Assembly (NCBI RefSeq): GCF_017591425.1
Contig: NW_024466599.1
Span: 75,248,501 to 75,312,500, forward strand
From: Ochotona curzoniae
Lineage: Eukaryota; Chordata; Mammalia; Lagomorpha; Ochotonidae
Direction of reading: 5' to 3'
Length of the DNA stretch: 64,000 nucleotides
The notes beneath the pieces are model-generated. The model ran no database searches. It had not been told where the DNA came from and saw only the letters and a list, made by a program, of their open reading frames with translations. Below are positions 33,430-43,554 of the stretch, in pieces. A program made the translations under genes and the position numbers. The first letter of the stretch is position 1. Each line of letters opens with the position of its first letter.

Positions 33430-33950
33430 CTATTTCTCATGGATTCCCAGCTCCCATGTATGCACAATCACCCCAATGTCCACATGCTCCATGGCTGTGG
33501 TGCATCGGTTGCAACTGGTGCGCCTGTGTAGATGCATCATTGTCATGATCAGAATCCGTATTCACCCTCTGTTGTAGTTCTGTGGAGTTGGCTAGTGTAT
33601 AATGACATGTGCCAGTTTTTGTAATGTCATGCAGATCATGTAGTAGTATGGTGCAGCATTGCTGCCTGCAGCATCCTCTGTGCTCTGCCATTCATTCCGC
33701 CCTTCCTGCTTGCCCCTGGCACTCATTGCCTTTTCCAGAATGTCATATGGGCGGAGTCAAACAGAATGTAGTCTTTTCAGATGGACTCTCTCCACTCAGC
33801 AATGTGCGTTTCAGTTCCTACCGTTTCTTGTCAATGCTTGGCCTCTCATTTCTTTGCATAACAGAGCCACATTTATTGTCTTGTGTACCACAGAGTGTAT
33901 CTCCAGCCAATATGTGCACTGCTATTCTTTTTCACATTACATCTTTACAA
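33430..33950 (-). mobile_element. old L1 3' UTR, antisense
   Basis: Words such as CTCCCATGTATGCACAATCA, ATCATTGTCATGATCAGAAT, GGCACTCATTGCC, GGGCGGAGTCAAACAGAATGT and TTTCAGATGGACTCTCTCCAC parallel antisense L1M 3' UTRs. Strongly diverged. Confidence 0.55.
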
Positions 33951-33954
33951 TTTA

Positions 33955-34275
33955 TTTGAAAGGCATGTTGACTAAAAGAGAAGGTGGCAGGGGGTGGGGG
34001 GAGGGAGACAGAGATCTTATATTCACCCGTGCCTTCCCCAATTTCCCCAACAGCAAGAGCTGCTTCAGGCCAAAGCCAGAAGGTAAGAATATCCATCGTG
34101 TTTAGTCTCCCATATGGTTGTCTGGACCCTGACTGTTTGAGCCATCATCTACTGCCTTTCCAGACACACTTGTGCAAAGCAGGGTCAGAGGTTAATCACC
34201 TGGGACTTGAACTGGTGCTCCAACATGAGATGTGGGTGTCACAGCTTTACTTGCTGCACCACAACGTTAACCCTA
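33955..34275 (-). mobile_element. older CSINE-related SINE
   Basis: TTTATTTGAAAGGCATG tail complement, a GGTGGGGGGAGGGAGACAG purine tract, CTACTGCCTTTCCAGACACAC, GGACTTGAACTGGTGCTCC B-box side and a CTGCACCACAACGTTAACCC head. It represents the older lagomorph SINE class with a GACTTGAAC-type B box. Confidence 0.75.
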
Positions 34276-35180
34276 TCTTATTTTATTTCTTTACCTTTTT
34301 GTTATCCCTTAGGATGTATATCCCTGGAGGAACCCTAAGCCAGCTGGCCAGGAAAGAAACTCACACAGAAAGATGGGAAGCTGCCCATCTGCCTTGTGGT
34401 GTATCATGAGCTCGTTGGAGAGCAGGCTGAGCAGCACAGTGAAGAAACAGTGAGCTCATGGCTGCTACGGAGACCGTGGGACAGGCTGGAGAGCGGTGCT
34501 GTCCTAGATGACAAGGTGAACAGATGGTAGCCAGGCAGCAGAGACAAGGGATCAAGACAGGTGGCAGCTGAGAAATGACTGAATACAGCAATGTATGAGA
34601 GAGAAACTTGAGAGATGGGTGAGAATTGGATAGAAGCTCCTTGCACAATGGGTAGGTCACCTAAATAATCTCAGATAAATGTTTGGAAATAAGTGACTGA
34701 GCAAAGGGAGAGTTAAGAATGTGAGGCTTCTGCTAAGGGAGTAGAGGCCAGGGAGGGTGGATCCAGCCTGTTAGGGGCTGCAGAGTGGGGATGCAGAGGG
34801 TCCCTAACACTTGAGCAAGACGCTAGAGTACGCTCCAAGGGGGAGGAGAAAATGCTTGCTCTGGAATGCTGAAAAACGAAATGGGTTAGAGGAGTTGAAT
34901 GGACATTCTAGAAGATGACAATGAATAGGATTTTGTTTTAGATGTTTCAAGGTATAATTACTTGTGGCAATCTGTTTTGAAGTATTTCGAAATATAACAA
35001 TATCTAACAATTGGTGCTTGAGAAGGAAGGCAAGCAGGAGTGAGAGATAGACAGAGGTCACCATACAAGATAGAGAAATAGAGGAGGAGACAGAAGGGAA
35101 TAAACTAGTTCATGGTAGCCACAGTTAGGTATAATATAGACAAATGTAGAGCATAAATGTACGTATAATGATACCAAGAG
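34276..35180. other. unassigned purine-rich DNA
   Basis: No family recognised; several G/A-rich stretches. No gene is called. Confidence 0.4.
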
Positions 35181-35511
35181 GACCCAGCGGCGTGGCCTAG
35201 CAGCTAAAGTCCTCACTTTGAACACTCCGGGATCCCATATGGGCCCTGGTTCTAATCCTGGCAGCCCTGCTTCCCATCCAGCTCCCTGCTGGCGACCTGG
35301 GGAAGCAGTTGAGGACGGCTCAAAGCCTTGGGACCCTGCACCCGCATGGGAGACCTGGAAGAGGTTCCTAGTTCCTGGCTTCAGATTGGCTCAGCTCCGG
35401 CTGTTGCAGCCGCTTGGGGAGTGAATCATCGGACGGAAGATCTTCCTCCCGGTCTCTCCTCCTCTCTGTATATCTGCCTTTCCAATAAAAATAAATAAAT
35501 CTTTAAAAAAA
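35181..35511 (+). mobile_element. CSINE, full length, young type
   Basis: GACCCAGCGGCGTGGCC head, GGTTCTAATCC B box, CTGCTGGCGACCTGGG, GCTCCGGCTGTTGCAGCCGC, and a complete CTGTATATCTGCCTTTCCAA tail. No clear TSD was seen. Its 3' flank is the hairpin AGGTTCCT-CTTA-AGGAACCT (35511-35530). Confidence 0.95.
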
Positions 35512-36305
35512 GGTTCCTCTTAAGGAACCTAGCTGAATTCCCTTCTGAGATTTCATTCTTGGGAGAACATCCCTAGGGATGAAGGTCAGACCATCATTCA
35601 AATACCTCCCCGCTCTCAAAAGAAACTCATTTCATCTTCACCAGCTTGAGAGCTGGAGGAGGCTTGAAGGATGCAAAGTTCTACAGGATAGTGTTTTACA
35701 GGATAGTGGTGCTGAGGAAATCCCGTTTCTCCCTTCCAGGCCAGAGGCATTATCTCCTGTATCCAGATGGATCAATCCAGACACCCACCTGCTGTAGCCT
35801 GCATTCCCAGCTGACCGTAAATGGTTTAACTCAGTGTGCTTGGCACACAGGCAGCTCACAACTCGCTAATGAATGACTGCTTCTGCGAGCGGTTTCTTCT
35901 CTGTGATATCCTCCTCATTCAATGATTCAAGCAGCTTAGGAACAGGCAGCGGCGCCCAGGGCTCCTTCGGCATTGTCACCTGCCAAGACTTGTTACTTTC
36001 AGCATTATTCTGATCTCCAGTGAATAAACCAAGCAGCACAATCTCGGGAAGATTGAGAGTTATTATCCAGAATGGCCATCTGAACCTGCAGAAATGCCTT
36101 GTCTCCCAGTTCTGAAAGCCGGCAGGCAGAGCTCACAGTGTGTGCGGATGTTGCTGCTCTGTGGCTGGTGAATTTCATCTTCTCCCTGTCCCTTTGCAGG
36201 GTTTTCCCTCTTCTTGTCTCCATCCAAACCTCCTCTTCTTGAAGATGCCAGTCATGTCGGTTGGCACGTATCCTGAAAACTACATTCTAACCACATTTCT
36301 TCTTT
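35512..36305. other. unassigned DNA
   Basis: No family recognised. A 14-bp direct duplication lies at about 35682-35710 (ACAGGATAGTG twice). No gene is called. Confidence 0.4.
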
Positions 36306-36659
36306 AAAATCCTTTTCTTGGGGCCTGGCGCGGTGGCGCAAGTGGTTAAGTCCTCACCTTGCACGCCCGGGATCCCATATGGGCGCCGGTTCTAATCCCG
36401 GCAGCCCCGCTTCCCATCCAGCTCCCTGCCTGTGGCCTGGGAAAGCAGTTGAGGACGGCCCAAAGCTTTGTGAACCTGCACCCGCGTGGGAGACCCGGAA
36501 GAGGCTCCTGGCTTCGGATTGGCATAGTATCGGCTGTTGCGCTCACTTGGGGAGTGAATCATCGGACGGAAGATCTTCCTCTCTGTCTCTCCTCTCTGTA
36601 TATCCGCCTTTCCAATAAAAAATAATAAAAATAAATCTTAAAAAAAAATCCTTTTCTTG
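36306..36659 (+). mobile_element. young CSINE with perfect 15-bp TSD
   Basis: SINE 36321-36644 between AAAATCCTTTTCTTG at 36306-36320 and the same 15 bp at 36645-36659 (the flanking Gs extend the identity). Head GGGCCTGGCGCGGTGGCGC, clean A and B boxes, CpG words kept (GGCGCCGG, ACCCGCGTGGG, GGACGG), and a TATCCGCC tail. Retained CpGs and an exact TSD point to a recent insertion. Confidence 0.97.
36334..36398 (+). promoter_or_regulatory. internal pol III promoter (A and B boxes) of CSINE
   Basis: A box TGGCGCAAGTGG (36334-36345) and B box GGTTCTAATCC (36388-36398), spaced as in tRNA-derived SINEs. Both are close to consensus, so this copy could be transcribed by RNA polymerase III. Activity is not shown by sequence alone. 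Confidence 0.75.
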
Positions 36660-37616
36660 GGGGGTCAGCTTACATCCCACGGGTGACCTTGGGAGGAGGA
36701 CATAAGTCAGCCCACTACAGGGCGGCACCTGCTACGGTCTCTGGGCTGATCTGGATGCAGAGATGCTGTTCCATACAGCATTGGAAAAGCAGCCTGTACA
36801 GATGGGGAATCTACTGCCTCGCCAGGCACCTTGGCTCTCTGATGGAAATTTTGGAGTGTGAAGACATTTTGACATTTATTGAATTAAAATGAGTGATACC
36901 TATAGTTTTCCATTGTGTCCTTAGTTCTTCCTCCAGGAACAGCAAGGGAGAAGCCAAGTCCCTCTTCCAGCTCTTCAAGGATTTATCAAGCACAAAAGTA
37001 CTCAGAAAAGGATCCCAGTCTACTCTCTTACCTTCCAGTTTGTCCTCTGAACTCCAGTGCACTGGTCCATCTGCTGGACCAAATGTCACAGGTCCTCAAT
37101 CCTGATCATACATCAGAATAATTTAACCAACGTGAATGGCACTTTGTGGGTCCCACCCTCAGAAAGTTCCAGTCTGTGGACCTGGACTGGGAGAACTGCG
37201 TGAGAATGGAGTTGTAATGTGGGTACACAGAGAAGGTATCTGGCTGGCCATGGGAAGTACTGAGCCCAGGCATAGGTTGTTTCAAGTTTCCAGGTGATGG
37301 TCATGTGCATCCAGGACTGACAGCTACAGCCTTAAACCTCACCTTTCCCACCATACAGCTAGCATGGTGATCATCTCCTCTGTGGAATATGCCCATTTGT
37401 CACTCCCATCAATACATCATCAAGTCCCACTTCGAGCCAATCTCAGATGAGCTTTCCCACGAAGTTTTTTAAACATGCACCCAATCAGGACTAGCGTCTC
37501 AGCCCTTTGAAGACCCCTGATATTTACTCATGTTTATTCTTCCCTTAAAGCATCCCTTCCCACCCCCACCCCCCAATCATGTAAGATGACTTCAAGGGGC
37601 CCATAGAAACAAATTA
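36660..37616. other. unassigned DNA
   Basis: No repeat family recognised over about 950 bp. Frames at 36893-37121 (plus) and 36811-37089 (minus) overlap, serine-rich on one side, without domains. No gene is called. Confidence 0.4.
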
Positions 37617-37925
37617 GGACCTGGTTAAATCCCGGCCTTGCGGGTGCCAGGATCCCATATGAGTGCCTTTTTGTGTCCCAGCTGCTCTACTTACCACCCA
37701 GCTCCCTGCTTGTGGCCTGGGAAAGCAGCGGGAGATTTCCCAAAACCTTGGGACCCTGCACCCCAGTGTGGGACTCCAAAGAAGCTCCTGGCTTCTGGTT
37801 TCAGATTGGCTCAGCTCCAGCCGTTCAGGCCACTTGGGAAGTGAACCAGCAAATGGGCAATCTTTTGCTCTTTCTCTCCTCCCTGTAAACCTGCCTTTCC
37901 AATAAGAATAAATAAATCCTTTTAA
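37617..37925 (+). mobile_element. CSINE, head shortened
   Basis: Starts GGACCTGGTTAAATCCCGGCC (a shortened head without a good A box), then CCCATATGAG, GTGGCCTGGGAAAGCAGC, CCTGCACCCCAGTGTGGG and a CTGTAAACCTGCC tail. Confidence 0.9.
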
Positions 37926-37969
37926 AAAGAAAGAAAATTGAATTAAAGTATCAGTTTGGAATGAGCATC

Positions 37970-38270
37970 AAATCTAGTGGTGGAGACCTCAGTTATGACA
38001 CTTATATTCCACATCCAAGTGCCTGAGTTGGACTCAGCTCCGGTTCCTGACTCCAGCTTCCTGCTAATTCAGATGCTGGGACCAGCAATCATGGCACAAA
38101 CACCTATGTGGGCTGCCTGGATTGGGTTCCCAGCTCCTGACCTCAGCCTCTTCTAGGCTCAGCCCATGCTGACTCGAGGAGTCACCCAGGAGGTGGGACC
38201 TTTGTCTGTCTTTCTGCATCTCTCTCTCATTGTCTCTCTGCCTCTCCAAAGAAAGAAGAGAGAGAAAGAA
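37970..38270 (+). mobile_element. older CSINE-related SINE
   Basis: GTGGTGGAGACCTCAGTTATGAC head, CACATCCAAGTGCC, CTCCTGACCTCAGCC, then a long TCTCTCTCATTGTCTCTCTGCCTC tail. Several blocks are rearranged relative to the young type. Confidence 0.65.
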
Positions 38271-38858
38271 ATTTATGTTTAAGCAAATAAGCAATTGAAA
38301 TTCATACATGCCTTTAAAAGTTTAAGGAGGATACATATTCTAAAAATATGCAAACATTTCAATATTTTTGAACCATAATAATCTTGCTTTTTAAGGCACT
38401 CTTAAGGTTCTAGTTTAGCTTATCTTTATCACATAATGACCACGCGAGGAGTCAGGGGTGTATATTGGAAAGGCCCTCAGCGTCCCCTCATTCAGGTTCC
38501 TGCTCATTTTAAGCAGTCTTGGCTCGAGCCATACTGGGTTTAGTGTCAAACATTAGTGCCCTGCCATCACACTTCCTAACAAGGCTCGCATTGATTTCAG
38601 CTCCCAAACCTCCTCTCCTTACCTATTCCTAACTCCATAAATTCCCATTTCTTTAACACATTTTGAAGAAAATCAATTCTACAATCATATTGTGGATAGA
38701 AGTTTTTTGTCTCATTGTTACATTTGAATATTAGTTAATTATTACAGATCACAATCAATAGATATAAATACTGGGCTTAAAACAATCCAATAATTTCTTT
38801 AAAATCCTCATTTACTTGAATGTCGGACTTTAATGGACATATATAGGATTGGACCTTT
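38271..38858. other. unassigned AT-rich DNA
   Basis: No family or exon recognised. Confidence 0.4.
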
Positions 38859-39210
38859 AAAAATCTACTTGTTTGGGCCCGGCGCGATGGCACAGTGGTT
38901 AAGGTCCTCGCCTTGCATGCCCGAGATCCCATACGGGCGCTGGTTCTAATCCCGGCAGCCCCGCTTCCCTTCCAGCTCCCTGCCTGTGGCCTGGGAAAGC
39001 AGTCGAGGACGGCCCCAAAGCTTTGGGAACCTGCACCCGTGTGGGAGACCCAGAAGAGGCTCCTGACTTCGGATCGGCATAGTATCGGCAGTTGCGCTCA
39101 CTTGGGGAGTGAATCATCGGACGGAAGATCTTCCTCTCTGTCTCTCCTCTCTGTATATCCGCCTTTCCAATAAAAATAAAATAAATCTTTAAAAAAATCT
39201 ACTTATTTGG
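38859..39210 (+). mobile_element. young CSINE with 18-bp TSD
   Basis: SINE 38876-39192 with GGGCCCGGCGCGATGGCAC head, GGTTCTAATCC B box, GTATCGGCAGTTGCGC, and a TATCCGCCTTTCC tail. Flanks are AAAAATCTACTTGTTTGG (38859-38876, sharing the first G of the head) and AAAAATCTACTTATTTGG (39193-39210). It belongs to the same subgroup as the copy at 36321: both have the GGCATAGTATCGGC and GCGCTCACTTGGGG words. Confidence 0.96.
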
Positions 39211-39811
39211 TCATAGTAGATGAGCTGCTGTGACAGTGGACCACAGTTGACCAGGGGCAGTGTTTTCCTCAGTTTGCTTATAAATGTGGCAGTTCCACCT
39301 TCCCAGTGAACCTTCCTTCTCTCGCTAAGCACTTTACATGTCTGTGTTCTAGGTTCTCTTCTCATGATTATTGTGAACTGGTATCTGTGGCAGTGTGTGG
39401 CAGTCCGCTGCTGTTCCATCATGGTCTCCATGTTGTGTTCCCTTGTGGGGAGTGCAGTTCCTTCTCATTTCAAGCACACTAGCCTCGGAAGCTACACCAC
39501 CATGGTCTGTGCCAGGAAGGAAGGAGACAGTCTGATAGATAGACTTTGCCAGCCTTTCATTATAACACATCCCAAAGTCAGAGCCATGAAACCGAGCATT
39601 CTGGGCCTTCGTGGCTTTTTCCCGGTGAGCTGTACAGTAGCTCCACATGTGTCTCCAATGACGGTCTACAGTGAACTCTGGAACTCAGAGCCACAATCCT
39701 CAACTGTGGCTATGCTCTACCTGCTCTCCAATCTCTCGTCCCTGATCAGGTTACTTTACACCCAGAGGGCATGTCCATTACTTACAGAGTTTTCATTACT
39801 GTAAGAAGTTT
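39211..39811. other. unassigned DNA with a 146-residue frame
   Basis: No repeat recognised. A plus frame at 39364-39804 encodes a cysteine- and serine-containing peptide of mixed composition, overlapped by minus frames of 80 and 99 residues. No known domain; I do not call a gene. Confidence 0.4.
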
Positions 39812-40128
39812 GTGGGACTGGCATGGCAGCCGAGCAGCCTTGCACGTGCTGGAATCCCATATCAGCGCCAGTTCTAATCCCACAGCCTTGCTTCCCATCC
39901 AGTTCCCTGCTTGTGGCCTGGGAGAGCAGTCCAGGATGGCCGAAAACCTTGAGACCTTGCTCCTACATGGAAGACCCGGAAGAAGCTCCAGGCTCCTGGC
40001 TTTGGATTGACTCAGTTGTGGCCATTGCAGCCACTTGGGGAGTGAATCAGTGGATGGGCAATTTTCTTATCTGTTTCTCCTCCTCTCTGTATATTTGACT
40101 TTCCAGTAAAAATAAATACATTTTTTAA
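39812..40128 (+). mobile_element. CSINE with deleted head segment
   Basis: GGGACTGGCATGGCAGCCGAGCAG jumps to GCACGTGCTGGAATCCC, so the A-box region is partly lost. B box AGTTCTAATCC, GGTGTGGCC-type centre, and a CTGTATATTTGAC tail. Confidence 0.9.
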
Positions 40129-41039
40129 AACATAAGTGTATGTCTTGCATAGTTAAGGCATTGTCAAGAAGCTGAGACATCGTTTATGAAATACGTAAGT
40201 TCTTTGGCAATATCTATCGTCCTCTTAGGAGGTATCTCCAAAACAATAACTCAGATGGTGGGAGCTAAAGTTATTTACTATAACAGAAGTACATGATGCT
40301 ATACATTTGGAAATGCCACACTGTTTCTCGGTTGGGAGAAAGCAATATGTAATAATGTGTACTTATATTCGCTTCACTCCACCAGATGAAACCATTTTTA
40401 GGTTCCATCACTTTACTGAAGCATTTCTACTGAGCAGAATATAATAGAAAAGCCGTTTTTTCAACATCTGTATTTCTTTTTTTACACGATCTCTTACCAG
40501 CTCTAAAACTCATAGAGACTTTTGTAAGGGAAGCACGCACACACACACACGATGTATCTTCTGTGGTTTGACTTGGAGGAAGGAGCATCTCTTTAAACCA
40601 GAGCTTACTGTCTGTTGTAAACCACCTGGTGCACTAGCCAGTGCAAGCAAGAGCTGTGTGGGCTGAGGCTGTTCCTGGGCAGTAGAGGAAGATAGCTCTT
40701 CCTTAACCTAGGCCACATTCTCTGTTGATGCTACGTTTAATAAAATGGTTTAATCTGATGTCTAGAATGCCAATTTCTGAGAAAAAAAAATATTGAGGGT
40801 TTAAAAATAAAGTCCTGTTTTTTTCCTGACAGAATCTTTCAGAGACAGTGCACACCAACTGTAAGACTCCCTGGATTCCATGCTGAACTGTTCCGGTTCT
40901 TTGGGAGTGTTGTGTGCAGTAAGTTGCTAAGCATGCCTTGCTCTCTTTATCTATCTCATAGTGTCTGTAATAACTAAATCACTGAGCTGCTTTGAAAAAT
41001 AAATGGGATATATAAATAGTAAGAGGTATCAACATTTTG
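40129..41039. other. unassigned DNA
   Basis: No family recognised over most of it. Short (CA)n at 40537-40550. The end (40960-41030) may be a MIR tail. Confidence 0.4.
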
Positions 41040-41525
41040 AACTCATCTACTCTTGGGTCTGGTAATTGCATTGTCGGAACTTAAATCATTGAACATGTGC
41101 TGACACAATATACAAATATCTCTGGATAGAAAGATTTGTTGTATTTGTAAAGGTGATGAAAACCCAAAAGTGAAGGTTGGGAAAATCTGATATAAGATAA
41201 ACACATTTCAAAATTAAGAACCCAAAACTTAGGGGGGAAATGGGCAAAAACTATAGTTGTTTAGAAAGCTAAAGAAAACATTTAGGTCATCACCAAACAT
41301 GAAACTATGTTAACATTCACAAGCAATAAAACACAATCTCAAGAATGTCCACTACAAAATTGGCAAGCTATTTTGAGATAATAACATTGTCAGGCAAGTG
41401 TATCTATAATTTTCATTCACCATTGATAAGGACAGGAGCTGCATAGGCATTCTACATCCCATCTTAACAAGTATCAAAAGTCTTAACCTTTGCACAATTC
41501 TTCTACTTTGGAATTGGAAGAATAA
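41040..41525 (+). mobile_element. old L1 ORF2 3' fragments
   Basis: Two ORF2-like pieces. 41060-41200 (GGTCTGGTAATTGCATTGTC; ACACAATATACAAATATCTC) fits the later part, and 41220-41525 (GAAATGGGCAAAAACTATAG; AAATTGGCAAGCTATTTTGAG; AGTATCAAAAGTCTTAACC) fits the earlier part. The order is therefore inverted, so either a duplication or two insertions. No frame is intact. Confidence 0.55.
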
Positions 41526-41539
41526 ACAGGTGTTCACCC

Positions 41540-41815
41540 AGAAGCAGGCACTTTGTCCAGTGGTTAAGGAAGGCACCTGTGTGCACATCGAAATGCCTAG
41601 GTCTGCATCCCAGTTCCAGGTCTCACTCCAGCTTCACGTGAATGCTGAGCTTGGGAACCAGCAGGTGATGGTCCAAAAGGTTGAGTCCCCGATACCCACA
41701 TTAAAGACTTGTATTGTGTTCCCAGCTCTCAGCCCAGGCCAGGCCCAGTCCCACCACTGAGAACACCAGCAGATGAGAACTCTATTTCCTCTCTCAAATA
41801 AATAAGTATAAATTT
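41540..41815 (+). mobile_element. older CSINE-related SINE
   Basis: CAGAAGCAGGCACTTTGTCC head, CATCCCAGTTCCAGGTC, CCAGCAGATGAGAACTC, and a CTCAAATAAATAAG tail. It lacks the young-type central words. Confidence 0.65.
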
Positions 41816-42184
41816 TAAATTACATATGTGTATAATGTAGATGTCGATGTACCTATTACCTACCTACTTATCTAGGCATCCATTCATAGAGAGATACGGA
41901 TCCCTGCTTCTCGGCCTTGGCCCAGCAACCACTGATGGCTGTATTCTTTCTTCTCTTCTTCCGTCCTGTCTCTGGCTCTTCTCTGAGACCTGAGCTCACT
42001 CCTCAAACATCCAGGCTGTGGACATTGTCTGTGTCAGGAGCTTGCTGCCCTGCACACACGCCTCCGAACTGCTCTCCAGAAACTATTCCCACTGGCCTTC
42101 CTCTGAGAGCTTGTATCTCACGGGGTAGGAAAGAGCTAGTGCCTACAGCAGACACACTGCAATATACGGTGACCTTTCCTAAGG
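41816..42184. other. unassigned DNA
   Basis: No family recognised; a 106-residue frame spans it and the next SINE and has no recognisable domain. Confidence 0.4.
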
Positions 42185-42478
42185 ATGTATTTATTTGCTT
42201 GAAAAGCACAGTTAGAGAGAGGCGGAGGGGAAGATAGAGAGGTGTCTTCATCTGCTGTTTCAGTGCCCCAGACAGCCACAACTGCCAGTCCAAAGTCAGG
42301 AGCCAGAAGCTTCTTCTGGGTCTCCCACCGGGGTGCAGGGGTGTGGGTACTTGGGCCATCCTCCATTGCTTTCCCAGGCATTTTAGCAGGCAGCTAGACA
42401 GGAAATGGAGCACCAGAACTTGAACTGGCACCTATATGGAATACTGGCCCTAGAGTCGGCGGCTTTACCCACTTCACC
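42185..42478 (-). mobile_element. CSINE, intermediate age
   Basis: GATGTATTTATTTGCTTGAAA tail complement, AGTTAGAGAGAGGCGGAGG, GTCTCCCACCGGGGTGCAG, AACTTGAACTGGCACC B-box side, GGCGGCTTTACCCACTTCACCCC head. Confidence 0.85.
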
Positions 42479-42670
42479 CCAAAAGTGAACATTAACATTA
42501 CTCAATTGGAAGGGGAAAAAAAGCACTCTGTATAATCAAATGCTTTAAGCATTATTATGTGTGCTTTACTTTCTCAAAGTTTAGATTCTTTCCTGGAGTG
42601 TTCTTGCATACTTCCTGCTTCCTTACTAGGTATGTGAAATGTCTATGCTGATTTTTAGTGGTTTATATTT

Positions 42671-42998
42671 TTTTAAAGATTTATTTATTTACTGGAATGT
42701 CAGATATACAGAGAGGAGGAGAGACAGAGAAGAAGATCTTCCATCCAATGATTCACTCCCCAAGTGAGCACAACGGCTGATGCTATGCCGATCCAAAGCC
42801 AGGAACCAGGAACTTCTTTCCAGGTCTCCCACATGGGTGCAGGGTCCCAAAGCTTTGGGCTGTCCTTGACTGCTTTCCCAGGCCGCAAGCAGGGAGCTGG
42901 ATGGGAAGTGGAGCTGCCAGGATTAGAACCGGCACCCATATGGGATCCTAGCGCATTCAGGGCAAGGACTTTAGCCGCTAGGCCACGCCGCCGGGCCC
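42671..42998 (-). mobile_element. CSINE, full length
   Basis: AAAGATTTATTTATTTACTGG tail complement, complete body, GGATTAGAACCGGCACCC B box, and an intact head ending CACGCCGCCGGGCCC. It is the best antisense head in the window. Confidence 0.96.
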
Positions 42999-43554
42999 AT
43001 TTTAGTGGTATATTTTATAAGTTATATTTTCTTCGATTGCTGTTACATAACAATGAAATATTTTTAACTATTTCTATGTTGACTCATAAATTTTATGTAA
43101 ATAGATTTTTTTTTCTTTCCAAATACTTGCGCTGCACTTTTTTGCTACAACAAAGACTTCTGTTATCATGAGGATTAGAAAAAAGTGAAAGTAATCATTC
43201 AAACTTTTTTCCTGATTTTAAAGGGATATGCCTATCACTTTATCACTAAATAAGATGCTTGCTATAGATAATTAATAACTATGGTTTTTGACAAGAGGTT
43301 GTATAATAAATAGGCGTTAAATTATACATATGCTTTTGTATTCATCTCTTAAAATGACCACTTTTTCTTCCCAGAGTATTCAAAATGAATAAAGCAATAG
43401 TGTTTGTGCTGATGAGTTTGACCGGCAATTCTGCATTCTCATACTGGTCTTGTCTGATTTGAGTGCCACTCTTATGTTTGCCTTTTTGTGTTTTTTGGGG
43501 TTTTCTTTTTGTTTGTATGTCTTTATGGTTTATTTTATTTATTTGGAAGAGTGA
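42999..43554. other. unassigned AT-rich DNA
   Basis: No family recognised. Confidence 0.4.

Noticed and set aside
33659..34105. 148-residue plus frame
   Set aside because: It runs from antisense L1 3' UTR into an antisense SINE, so it is chimeric repeat DNA.
35218..35424. Family of related 60-90-residue peptides (for example with PCLWPGKAVEDGP) found at many places
   Set aside because: They are all translations of the CSINE body. Recurrence reflects the SINE, not a gene family.
35511..35530. 8-bp stem hairpin AGGTTCCT-CTTA-AGGAACCT as a terminator
   Set aside because: Eukaryotic context; it is probably a chance palindrome at the SINE 3' flank.
36361..36420. tRNA gene from the A/B boxes
   Set aside because: The boxes belong to a tRNA-derived SINE; no cloverleaf anticodon arm or CCA-side stem fits a functional tRNA.
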